Below are positions 13,301 through 26,700 of a stretch of DNA of 64,000 bases, piece after piece. A program made the translations under genes and the position numbers. Under the pieces are notes generated by a model. That model worked only from the letters and a program-made list of their open reading frames with translations, was not told the origin of the DNA and ran no database searches. Position 1 is the first letter of the stretch, and each line of letters starts with the position of its first letter. The stretch spans positions 26,160,181-26,224,180 of the forward strand of contig OW203721.1 in assembly GCA_934045075.1 (NCBI GenBank), in the 5' to 3' direction. The stretch comes from Yponomeuta sedellus (taxonomy: Eukaryota; Arthropoda; Insecta; Lepidoptera; Yponomeutidae).

Positions 13301-16300
13301 AACATTTACATACAGGCACATACATTGCTTCTGGCCCCATACTAGGATACCCTGTGTCGTGGGAACCGAACACAGCGACAACATAAACATGTAAACATCT
13401 AAAACCTGAGGTTTGTTTTTGGTCCCCAGTCGGGGTTTGAACCCGGATCCGAAGATCTCATCCATGTGGCAAGAAGACGCTGATGGCAAGCCACTTCCAA
13501 GCGGTCGTTTTGGAAATCCATGGAGGAGGGCTATGTCCAGCAGTGGAGGCTGAATGATAATTATGTGGTTTTCGCAACTTGTACTAAAACAGCAACACAT
13601 GTAATTTTAGTCTAACAAAGTCTGATATCTAGCATGGCTCGCTCCATAACTCTTTGAGCTACTTTAATACGATGCGTATTCTGCTTTCTGAGCGTCCACA
13701 TGTCGGCTCCGATTGTGTGGATAGGACAACGGTCAATGGGCAGACCAGCAGCCCGATGGTCCGACCATATAATTGAGTCGGTGGAGAGTCCGTGGATGCA
13801 AATGGCAAGAGACCGTTAGGGATGGCATTTGGGGGAAAATGCCTATATCCGGCAGTGAGCAGCGGTGGGCTGACGATGATGATAATTTAAAAACAAACCT
13901 AACTGCATAGTAGGTACTCGGGGCTGAAGTAATGCAAATTACTTCAGCCAGATGTCGCTGCCTGTACGTAATACAGAGAATATTGTAAAGAGGTTCTAAA
14001 TTTTACTGATGCCGGTGAGTTGCCCATTAGCTTAGTTGGAAGAGCGCTGGCACGGATAGCCAGAGGTCGCGGGTTCGAATCCCGGCATGGGTGGAATTTT
14101 TAGCCTCTAAATAGGTTTTTAAAATTGTCCTTAGCACGGGTTAGTGCATTAAAAAGAATATGATGATGATACTGATACACAATTTATTACAATCACCAAA
14201 AATATTATTATTCAATAAAACACCTGAGGCATTTTTCGGAGCAGTTCCGTGCCTCGCAAGGCACGTTAAGCAGTTGGTGCCAGTTGTCGCCGATAGATGG
14301 CAGTCGTTAAGTCGGAGGCCTTAAGGCGGCTTGAAAACATCTGAAAGTAAGGCCAGCCACAAGTCTTGCAAGCCTCCACCAATTCGGACTTGGCCCCCGT
14401 GGTGGAGTATGGCCTATACCTTCCTCAGGGAAGAGACCCGTGCCTCTCGGTGGGAACAAAAAGGATAGAATGGATAAAATTTAGGAAATGGTGTAAAGGG
14501 ATTGGTATCGCAATATTCTTACTCTATGATTTCCCCATCAGACAAATCGAGGCTATACTGGAGGACAAATCGGAGCCTCAGGTAGGCGAGGAGCGAGTGG
14601 CGGCGTTGACGGCGGGTGAGCGCAGCCACTGGGCGCACGTGCGTCAGACCATGTTCAACCGGGGACACAACCGGACCTCCCTGCACTGCATCGAGCGGGC
14701 CGCTTTCAACGTCTGCCTCGGTACGTACAGGTCTTGTACGCTGAACTAATTGTTTGGCATTTAAATTCATTGATCGGGAGTCGTGGAGTCTTATCTTATA
14801 GGTAGGAATTGATTCATACAGTATTAGCTTTAAACTGTTTCCTGCATAGCGATTTTGACTCCCACGCCTACTGAATTCCGTCGCTATAACGCTTCGGTTT
14901 CCTAAGATAACGGTGCCGTCAATAGCGGTGTTGGAACTATGTCTGCAAACAAACTTTCTAGAGTGCGTTAATAAACAGCGTATCGCCAAAAAGCGGTGCC
15001 GCCATTTGCATGGCGGCCGATTAGACCTGTTTAATAAGTAATGAAATTTAAGTATTTATTATATTTCCCATTTTCCCCCCTGGATGTAAGAAGTTTCCGA
15101 CTGGTGGCCGACGCCGACGGCATTTTACGGCAGTGAAACTTTCCACATGTTAATCGCCGTCTTTCTGCGTCCGTATATTAACGGCCGCTAATGAAGGCAC
15201 CGTTTAGGAAACCAAAGCTTTAACAACGATGTGGTTTCGCCGCAGACGATATCGAGTACGGACTGGACATGTACCAGCCGTCCCGGCTCGACGGAGTGGG
15301 CCGGGTTCTGCTGCACGGCAAGGGTCACGACCGCTGGTTCGACAAGTCCTTCAACATGTGCTTCAGCACCGATGGTTACGTCGGCTTCAACGCCGAGCAC
15401 ACCTGGTGAGTAGAGCTGGCTTTACGCAACACTACTAGATGCTGGCCGCGACCTCGTCTGCGCAGGAATAGTATTTCGAGTAACTTATATTAGTGTTTCG
15501 TACAAAGGAACTAAATTATATAACTAATTTTTGGGTCGCATGTCACACAATATCTTTATAAATTGTAGCCTATGTGTTATTTTGTCGTATAAGCTATATT
15601 ATTGTTAAGTATCATTAAACCCATTCAGTAGTGAAAGAGTACCAAAAATACTTCCATCCATACTTACAAACTTTCGCGTCTATAGACGCTATGTAAGCAC
15701 TCTTACATTTAAGTTATGAAGACACGGACCTAGAGACAAACTAGTTATGGTTGTAGGAAGTCCGAATCCACTTAATCTGTACCTATATTATGTAAACCTA
15801 AATAAATATAAAAAATAAAAATAATCCTACTAATATATATTAATAGATAGGTTTACATAATATAAAAAAAATAAAAAAATATCCTACTAATATATATTAG
15901 TAGGATTATTTTTATTTTTTATATTTATTTAGGTTTACATAATATAGGTACAGATTAATTGGATTCGGACCTCCTACAACCATAACTAGTTTGTCTCTAG
16001 GTCCGTGTCTTCATAACTTAAATGTAAGAGTGCTTACATAGCATTGAAATGTTAGTGACGTGTAATTATAGAATACATAACACTACACAAATGAATTAAG
16101 GCAGGGTAGCCTTACTAGCACCACCTGGAAAATAAGTGATAACTAACAATTTTTCTTCCACCTCCTGCGGGTGACTGGTAGGAAGTGCCTAAGATATTAA
16201 GTTCGCCGTATTGTGCAGTTGTTTAACTGCAAAAATAGTACAAATAAATAAAATAAGTACATTTTTTTCAAAAAGTGACCATCATAAATCTCAATTGCTG

Positions 16301-19300
16301 TAATATAATAACTATTTTTAGAACCTAGGAACATCAACCTACGACTGATGAATTTCCGATAAAAAGGGCTGTTTTCGTCACAAATGCTTTAAAACCCTAG
16401 ATACAATAAAGTGTTCTCCATCTATCTATCTACCTAACTACGTAAGTTCTAAAAATATATACTACTAGCTGACCCAGCGAAATTCGTACCGCCTAACAGT
16501 CGATTCTTTATTTTTCTCTCCGTAAGAACCATCCTCGTACTTCTAGGAATCTAAAAAAAAGAATTAGCAAAATCGATTCAGCTGCTCTCGAGATTTGCGC
16601 TTACCAACACATTAAGCGATTCATTTTTTATATTATAGATATTTGTTGACATTTTTGATGTTCGCTTTTTCCAATGACGCGTTTCAAAAGACGATATGAT
16701 TATTTCCATTAGTGGCGCTAGTTAGCACCGGGATGATATTTAAAACAACTTTGCACGCGCAGTGGTACACGTTGAAATTAGAAATGCTATCTATGTAGAC
16801 TATATACTTTTAATGATTCGCGATACTCATACATAGTTATATATTAAACGTCGGGAAATAAGGTAATTAATTACGTTTTACCTAATAAATTATCGCGATT
16901 GGGCCAGCTTAATATATAACTCTTAACTTTTATACGTAGGCGTAATATAAAAAATGAGAAATTTTTAACCTATGTCCGAGTACATTGTATAGCCCATATA
17001 CCAACAGATTAACAAGTATAAATACGCCATTGTTTAGAATTGTCATAATAAACTATGAGTTCTAGTTCTATAAAACTCTGCCTTAATGGACATCGATTAC
17101 CTGCGCACAGTAACCACCGGCGATTTGATAGTACAAGTACGTTACCCACTGTCGCACTTCGTTACATTTAAGAGAAAAAGTTTTTTTTTTGAACTCATTG
17201 TTGGGAAATGGGAAACCCCTCCTACCCTGTCCATGTAATAATGTCTAATAAAATATTTGGAATAGCTGCATTTAGGATTCACAACAGATGGTAAGTAAAA
17301 AAAAAAGAGCACGATTTTTTTCCTCAAAGTGCTCTATATAGGCCTCTGCAGGCTATGAGAAAAGGCTACCCACATCTACACTATCAGCACTCACGATATT
17401 CTAGTGCACAGGTTCTTAAACTTGTGTAATTTTCAAGAGCATAGTGTTTTCTCATTTCTTGCTGACTCCTTCGATCAAAATGGACGGCAGTGAAGCTATT
17501 ATAGGTCTTGCTTTTTTTATTAATAGTGGCAATGTTTCCTCAGGGCCGACGCCCCGGTTATGGGACACATGTGGGAGTACGTCATTTGGACGGAGCTCGA
17601 AGGCAGGTAAGAATTTAACGGTGTTACCAACGCAGTCTTCTGTCTACAAATAGCCCCCGTGGTGGAGTATGGTCTAACCTTATTAACTGTTTTAAGAACC
17701 TATTTAGAGGCTAACAATTCCACCCATGCCGGGATTCGAACCCGCGACCTCTGGCTATCGTGCCTCTGCCTCTGGCACGGATAGCCAGAGGTCGCGAGTT
17801 CGAATCCCGGCATAGTTGGAATTTTTAGCCTCTAAATAGGTTTTTAAAATTGTCCTTAGCACGGGTTAGTGCATTAAAAAAAAAGAGTATACTTATTAAC
17901 TGTAACAAGTTTTATTTACAGATTTTACCTGTAAAACCTAGAAAACAAATATTTCATGGTGCCGGGCCTTACTGTCAGAAGTTATCAAGCCGCCCGTAAG
18001 GCCTCTGACATGGCTTAACGACTGCCATTACATGACAACCAGCACCATAGGCTTAACGTGTCTTGCGAACGGAAGTGAGTCTCATTCCTGGTATACATAC
18101 AATAAAGAATATTCTATATTGTTTTTAAATTTTTTCATATTTTTTTCTGTGTATAAAAACAAGAACCCATATATGAGGCAAGTTTCCCGTGGTTTATCTA
18201 AAGATGTCCGGAATGAAAGCCAGTTCAAATCTAGGTTATAGAATGATGGGACAAAATAATGAGACCACGAGTAAACTCCCAATATAAACTGTTAGGTAAA
18301 TAAGGACAAAATTTGATAAGACTAAGTTTGGAGTATTTTTGACCATTTAATTAATCTCTTTCTAATGCACTTGATTCTTAAATGAACACCTAGTTGAACT
18401 TGTAATGTTCTTTAAGTCACCGTTTGTGTTTGCCTTTGAACAAAAACCTTTTTCTTTTCATTATTTTTTTTGCTTTTCATTATTTTTTTTATTCTTAGAC
18501 CTGAGATTTACGCACACAGCCTCATAGTTGAGCCGTGGGCCATTGTACGTAGCAAGCGCCGAGGTATGTTAATACTTTAAGCACGAGGGTTTCCTCGCTT
18601 CACAAGTAGCGAACAGTATTTTTACTATAACTTCACCAATGTAAATAGCTTTGAAACCAGTCATTGGTACATGCCGGGATTCAAACTCACGACCTCCCGT
18701 CTCGAGTTGTCGTGTATTGTTTCGATATCAACTCTTTGTATGTATGTCCCCACTGCTGGGGCACGGGTCTCTTCCTGCATCGCAGTAAGGTTGGAACGTT
18801 GGATATCTTTAATAATAATAATAAACTCTGGAACGACTTCAGGTGTTGTTTTATTTGTAGGTTAGTAGTATAATATTTTAATAAATCAGAAAACTGTATA
18901 GAGACGGATTAACGGAGAAGCAGGTAAAATAGTCAGATCTGGTCAAAGGGTAAAGTAGTAATGATGAAAAATGAGGGAAATCGAAGAATGTGTGACGTAA
19001 TTTAAATATTTGAAAATGATAGATAGAAAAAGAAATAAAAAAGGTGTGAAGAGGTTTGCACCGTTACAAGGTTAGGCCGTACTCCACCGTACGCCAAGTC
19101 CGGGTTGGTGGAGGATTATAAGGCAGTGGCGGGCCTTACTGTCAGAAGTTATGAAGCCGCCCGTAAGGCCTCTGACATGGCTTAACGACTGCCATTACAT
19201 GACAACCAGCACCATTGGCTTAACGTGTCTTGCGAACGGAAGTGAGTCTCATTCCTGGTGTACATACAATAAAGAATATTCTATATTAAATGGCTCTAAT

Positions 19301-20653
19301 CGGGATTATTTATTAGGTACAGCGTAATTATCTTAATTCCCGCCGTTTCGGCAGCGTTGCAGTTGCCGTGGTCACGAGTGGACTGAAGTGGCGACTGCAG
19401 TCAATTATTGTGGGTAGTCACAATTCAATTAGTGTGGGTAAATAATCGCGATTAGACCCGTTTAATATACAGGGCGTCCCAAAGTTATGGGCCATGAAGG
19501 GAAAGTACCTTAAATATCGTAGATAGGGTATTTTGCTGAAATAAGACTTTATGTTATTTTTAAAAGTTAGTAATTCTGCATTCAAAGATTTTCAAAAAAT
19601 TACTTGCCTTGTCTGGGAATCTAACCGACTTAAATTAAAAAAAAAACACCCCTACTTTTATGATGCCAATCGAAAGAATGGCCAAAAACTAATAACTCTT
19701 CTTAAGTAACATAGTATTTTAAAAGAAAGGAACAGCGTGAAATTAATCATTTTAATCAAATTAAAAACATGCCGATTGAGAATGCTGCGTTAAACCGTTC
19801 CACTACTACCGCTCTTGCATCATTGTTACCAGCTACGAGCCCGACGGAAACGCCCTGGGCACAGTGGAGAGCCCGCCGCCGCCGCCTGTGCGCCTCCAAT
19901 GGGAGCTCAGTGACCCTCAACTCCTGGCCTCCATCGACACCAGCTACCAGGTCGCGCAGAAGCTGCTAAACGACGTCGACCTGAGGATACTCATGTACAC
20001 CAAGTACGGGAAAGGTAAATATAGATGTCCCTACGTATCTGCTCTTATGCATAATAATGAATTCGTGTTCGTTAGTCTCGTTAAAACTCGGGAACGGCTG
20101 GACCGACTTTGCCAAGAAGTTTTTCTCGCCGGCTTTTTCTCCACTACACCTCGACCGAAGGCAAAGCGAAAATGTAAGCCACATTTTACATTGTAAGTAC
20201 ATTGTCATTCAGCAAACTGAATCTGGTTATAGATCAATTAGGTGTGGTGCTTGCGAAAGTTTTAGTTAAAATAATCAAAATTCGATACGTGGAAATAAAC
20301 AAAATATTGATATAATTTGAGGTGGTCTGAAAGAAATCAGTTTTAGTACTGTCTGTACTGTTTTTTTCATGTTACATAAAGAGGCAGTCGCCCTAAAGAT
20401 AAAGATTATTTATTTGTCAAACATGAGATATCAGCAGTGGCGTAGAGTATTTTGCAAATTTTGACACATAAACTACGAGGGTTTGTGAGAACAGGAACCA
20501 AATGTAGACAAGCCAGGGATGCCTTATCAACAATCTCAAAACGTCTTTCACGTAGCCTGCTGCGTTTGAGAAGAGAAAATCTGCGCAAAGCTGTGGCAAT
20601 CTTAACAGGCCACTGCTCACTGAACAGGTATCTCTACAATACAATAAATATCT

Positions 20654-20721
<68 letters not shown>

Positions 20722-23700
20722 TATGGGACTAACCGACAGCCCGCTTTGCCGGGGATGCCTCAAAGAGGAAACACCCGCCCACATGACCATTTACTGTGAA
20801 GGGGTGGAACAGCAACGGACCGTTATCATTGGGAAGCCGGGATCCCTTCAGGAAGCCCGCAGTGACATCGGAGCACTGCTGGCTTTCTGGAAAGAGATAC
20901 GCTGGCTGGAGTAATCACACAGCACCACTACGTACAATGGCCCAATCATAAGGCTAAGTGCGGAAATCTCAGGTCTAACTAACTATTCCCCTCATATTTG
21001 GCTCAACCCCTAACCCGTAAGCCCCTGAAACAGCCGCGTGGCACCACACTCGTCTCCACAACAGACAATTCCCGTCTCAAATCCGCCCGTTGTTCGCAGG
21101 CTTCATGAAGAAATGCCGCACGTCGCCCGACGCTTTCATCCAGCTGGTGCTTCAGCTGTCGTACTACCGAGCGGCGGGCCGGTTCTGCCTCACGTACGAG
21201 GCCTCCATGACCCGCATGTACCGGGAAGGGCGCACCGAGACGGTTAGGCCGTGCACCATCGAGAGCTCCGCCTGGGTCAAGGCCATGATCGATCCCGAGG
21301 CGTCGGTGAGTGCGCTCGTTGAGTAATGCAAATACATTGTAGACTTTTAGCCCGGATTTACGAATTTCAATAGAGACAGTGGATGGGCTCTTCCGCCGGC
21401 CTGGAAACCGGTTCTACGAAAGTGCAGTGATAGTGAATATCGAAATCGACACTGCAAGAACGAAGATGTCGTGAGCTGTGTCTGTGCCATCATGCCTAGT
21501 GACATTGACGACGGGAAAGCAGTAGGCGCTGCGGCGCAAGCCAGCAGCCAGCGGGAATCCCCCGCAGCCAGTGTCGGCACCCGCCCCACCTATCTCGGCG
21601 CGAGCGCGCCGCGCGCTTGCCCGTAGTGTGAGACGAGCAACCGACGACGCGAGCTCCGTCTCTGCTCACCATGATTAAGCTCTGCGAATCGGAGCGAAAC
21701 CTGGTCGGGCTTTTCCGATATAACAACACCCGTAAGTAAATCCGGACTAAAAGTCTACAATGTGTTGTGCTTACGAAAGTTTTAGTTCAAAAATGCAAAT
21801 ACAAAAATATTTATCGAACAATTAGCATTGCAATAGCCATGCACCAGGAAATCCTGCGTTGGCGCTCGACTACGTTTAACTTACATAATAGTTTCAATAG
21901 TCTGTCATTGCTAATGACAAAAAATAAAAGGTGTATTAAGAGCAATAATATGAAATTTGTGTTACTAAGCATGCGAATTAATAACGCGAAAATCTTTACG
22001 TGTCTACGCGTAAAATAAACCAAGGTGTTTGTTTGTTTGCGTGCGTGCGTACTTGCGTGTGTACGTGAAAGTGCGTCTGTGTGTTTGAATATACATTAGT
22101 GATCGTGAGAGTATCGTGTGATGCTTTGGGTTTCTATGTGCGAGTAACCAATGGAGACCCTTACTGTCAGAAATTAGCAAGCCGCCCATAAGACCTCTGA
22201 GATGGCTTAACGACCGCCGTTACATGACAGCTGGCACAAGCGGCTTAGTGTGCCTTGCGAACCACGGAAGCGCTCGGAAAAATACCACTAGCGGTAGTCA
22301 CGGGACGATGCATCTGACCTGCCCGACTGTTGTTGCTGAACTCAAATGATTGATTCCAATCACTCGGTTCCACGCGCGCTCGTGGCCTAGGCGAACCGAG
22401 CGATTGGAATCAATCACTTGAGTTAAGCACAACAGGCACGGTCAGGTACAGGATAGCTGACCGTCCTGTGACTACCGCTAGTGGCATTTTTCCGAGCGCT
22501 TGCGTGCTTCGCAAGGCACGTTAGGCCGTTGGTGCGGGCTGTCATGTAATGGCAGTCGTTAAGCCATGTCTGAGGCCTTATGGGCGGCTTGATAACTTCT
22601 GAAAGTAAGGCCCGCCACTGTCTTACAATCCTCCACCAGCCCGGACTTGACCCCTGTGGTGGAGTATGGCCTAACCTTCCTGCGATGCAGGAAGGGACCC
22701 GTGCCCCAGCAGTGGGGACATACAAGGGTTGACAACGATGATAGCTACTCGGTTCCATTAAGCCGCGAGCGCTTCTGACCCACCGGTCTCCCCCAGATCC
22801 AAGAGCGCATGGAGCTGTTCTCCAAGGCGAGTCATCGCCACCAGATCGGCTACCAGGACGCGATGTGCGGCCAGGGCATCGATCGGCACTTGTTCTGCCT
22901 CTACGTCGTCTCCAAGTATCTGGAGGTGGAGTCGCCCTTCCTGCAGGAGGTCTTCAACGAGCCTTGGCGGCTTTCAACCAGTCAGACGCCTCACGGTGGG
23001 TGCTAACTTCACATCATTGGGCTACGGGTTATAAAGCTATTTTCATGTGGTCATTTTTTTTAACGATCTTGAAACTTAATGTTCAGCTTTTTATTAACAT
23101 TTTTACATAAGTATTTTTTGAATCGCATGTTCTTTTTTTTCTTTGCACGCCTACCAATTTTTTCTTCCGTCTCCTGCGGTCGACTGGTAGAAAATGCTCA
23201 AGGCATTAAGTCAGACGTATTGTACATTTGTTTTAGTGCAATAGACGTATTAACAATAATATAAGTATAGGGGGACCGTCCAGCGGCGCTAGGACAAGCA
23301 ACCCCTATGTTTTTACACCCGTGGTTCGCGTCGCGTTTCCGTTAACCACGGATGCCATACTTGGTTGGGGAATGGGGAAACAATATGTTAAATGTTAATT
23401 TACTAAAAACTGTTATATTCTAAGAAAAACTGTTATAAATTTTGGGACATGTTGAGGAGATGTGAGTGCGCAATCGCAACTGGCTTTTTCCATCGCATAC
23501 GTGAAGCGCGCAGGCGATGTTATTTATTGCGAAATGTTGTAAATAGGTTACACGAGTTGCTTGATTGCAAATTCCATCTGTGCCATTGTACCAGCTTAAA
23601 CGTTCTTAAATATTTAATGTTATCATGGTAAAAATGTATGTTTGAAGATACTCGTATATGTTAAGGATATGTACGCTAACTGTACAATAAGTTCCCATGA

Positions 23701-26700
23701 ACTGTAATGTTTTACTTTGGCTGGGTTTTCCAAAGACACCGCTACACCCCGACACCCTGTTTTACCTTGATTCACCCTGTTATGTAATAGGTTTTTTTAC
23801 TCCATAACGGTTAGTAAAAAAAAATACTTTTCAATGTGCTGCCATCGGTCGGTCATTATTACCCGACTGCATAGAAGCTTAAAACCTCATAACTTCTTAA
23901 GCAATGATCTGATTTTGACAAAATGTCAGTCTATTCGCCGTGTTTGCCAGATTGTCGCCTAATATATAAAAATCACGTGTCAGAGTATTTGTTATCGAAT
24001 TCCTCCAAAAAGACTTCACTGATTTTTATGAAATACTTTGTGTATATCGGGTAGGTTTGAGAATAGGTACTATAATATGGCAAAACAACGTTTGCCGAAT
24101 CAACTCGTAGCAGCTTTGTAAAAACAACGCAAACACAACATCAAAACTATAAAAAAGACAAAGTTTCAAAATTTTTATAGTTTTGATGTTATTAAACAAA
24201 AAAAATATTTTTTTTAATACAGTTGCTCAAAAAGTGGCGTATTACAGGGACGTATAGCGTGCGGGATGTGGGCTATTACACACTCGTGCTTTTTTTACCT
24301 TTCCCGCACTCGTGCGTTTTCTTTCCCAACTGTCAAAATAATATCTATTAAAAAGAAAAACCAACCATGAAGTTTTTACTAAAAAAAAAATCATAGAAGT
24401 TTTTATGAGCTACTAATTAGTTTCAATATCAGATTTAATGATTTGATTGAATGAGTTAAGTTAGGTTTCATTTCATTTCATCTCATTAAATTTCATTTTC
24501 ATTTCATATCAATAAAAAAATCTACTGAAGACTTGGCTGTATGGGCATAGTTCCCTTTGCCTACTAGAATGGGTGAAGAAAAAAAATCTGCTTATATTTT
24601 TGTACGGTTGGCGCCATTTTCCAAATATTTTTTCTTTATTAAATTGCTTATTTTTTTCGCAACTGTATTAAAAATAGTCGTTCAGTACACGTGCGGAACC
24701 GTCATTGCAACTTGTTCCGACTGTCAACCCTCGCCTTCGGCTGCGCCTCGGCTCGGGTAGACACACAGAACATAAAAAAAGAGTAGAAGTCGTAAGTGGG
24801 CGGTGCCCGCGTGCCGCACATTAGCAATGTATTGCCTATGCGTAGTCGGTGACAGTTTTGTTGACTTCAGTTGCCGTGCGCTTCTAGTAAAGAAAAAATG
24901 GTGAAAACTTTATTAAAATGCCTTGTTATGCTGTGTTAGATAGCAAATATAAAAGTTGGGGACCAAAATATACCGGTCATGCCGTATCAATTCATCTGTA
25001 AGATGTATTTCATTATATTTTTAATTAAATTTGTAATGATATGAACACGGAAACCAATCCGAAAATGAGAAAGTGAAACCACCTTTATTTACTGGTTAAT
25101 AAAGTTTAAAATTTCATCGAAGAAATTGTACATTCTCTAGAAGTTTCTGTTAAAATTTGAATTCTACTCAATTAAGGATGGGGGCACACATGATAAAAAT
25201 CTATCGATAATTAATTATCTATGACTTAGTAGTGATATAACGGTACCTAGGTATTGTAAATTCCAATTCTTCTAAGTTGGTAAAATAATTATTGTTATTT
25301 TATACCTTCTTTCTAAGTGCCTTTTCAAATGCTCCCGGTCGCCGGGCCAGGTAAAGTATAATAGTAATGTACGCCGGCTGGTCGTTGTGCATGTGAAAAC
25401 TGTCATTGGAGCTCATACATTGCTTTTCATACAAGACATGACATGAACACAGCTAGATCGCGACATAGTTTTTCTTCACCAGTTTATCAGGGACTAAAAT
25501 ATTTAAGAAACTATCAAAGTAATTTTAATCTTACATTTTTATATATTCCACCGAGATCTACAGTGAGGTTATCGAAAACGACTCAATGGTTTTTTTTTTA
25601 CTTCACTTCAAAACATTAAGTAAATTACTTATTATATTGTTTACCTGTTCGAGTGGTTGTTCTCTTGGCGAGCATCAGATTTTAGTTTTGTTATGTTATT
25701 TGTTTTATGGTTTTTTTATTATTCTGCTACTTACCCTTAATACTTCAACCCCTTTGACAACAGCAAACAGAGGCAATGATAAAACAACCCTCTCGGAATC
25801 AAAACATGATAGTTTTAGTTTAACAATGATAGTTTTAATAAGAGATAATATTTTAAAATATTATGAAATCTACCACATTGTTTTATTTGTGCATCTATCC
25901 ACCCTATTAGTATTAATTCTTTATTGCACAAAAGATAAAAAAGATGCATTTTCTACCAGTCAACCCGCAGGCAAAAAAGAAATAGCTAAAAATACTTCTG
26001 AAAAATACTTCCAGTATTCGTATTTGGTCGTTAATGTGTTAACGTTGGATATCTTTACAAATAATAATAAACTCTGGAACGACTTCAGGTGTGGTTTTAT
26101 TTGTAGATTTAGTATAATATTTTAATAAAACAGAAAACTGTATAAAAACGGATAAACAGAGAAGCAGGTAAAAAAGTCAGATCTGGTCAAAGGGTAAAGT
26201 AGCCGTGATGAAAAATGAGGGAAATCGAAGAATGTGTGATGTAATTTAAATATTTGAAAATGATAGATAGAAAAAGAAATAAAAATGGCATGAAGAGGTT
26301 TGCACCGTTACAACTGTTTGTATAATTTGTCGATAGGTTCTCCCTATCGACAAACTACAACTCGCATTGTCCCATCCCAAACTGAGAATGTACTTATTTT
26401 TCCATTTTGAACTTTATGTCTTACTAGGTAAAAGTTCTTTTCGGTCCGACGCGGTGGTAGTTCCATCTAGTGTAGAGTAGCGTTACTACAAAATGTCAAC
26501 CTCAATTTCATCATTGTCATTTGACTTTGATCATTGTTAACATTACGAAAAGGTGCATATTTTACTTGAAACTATTATGATTTACACCTTTTCGGCATTG
26601 ACTTTATTTACCAATGGCAGCTTGGCATTCGTAGTGTGCGTTTGGTTTATGTGTATCAGTTTGGTTACACTGGTTTTCGTACTAATGTGTCATGTCGCTA

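Noticed and set aside
14519..14989. - strand open frame over CPT1 exon 8
   Set aside because: Antisense shadow of a GC-rich exon.
20655..20718. (CTTA)n run as a CRISPR-like or coding repeat
   Set aside because: Simple microsatellite without spacers; it interrupts a LINE frame.
25586..26125. 179-codon open frame in CPT1 intron 13
   Set aside because: AT-rich hydrophobic composition, no recognisable family, and its end runs into a dispersed repeat; best explained by low GC.
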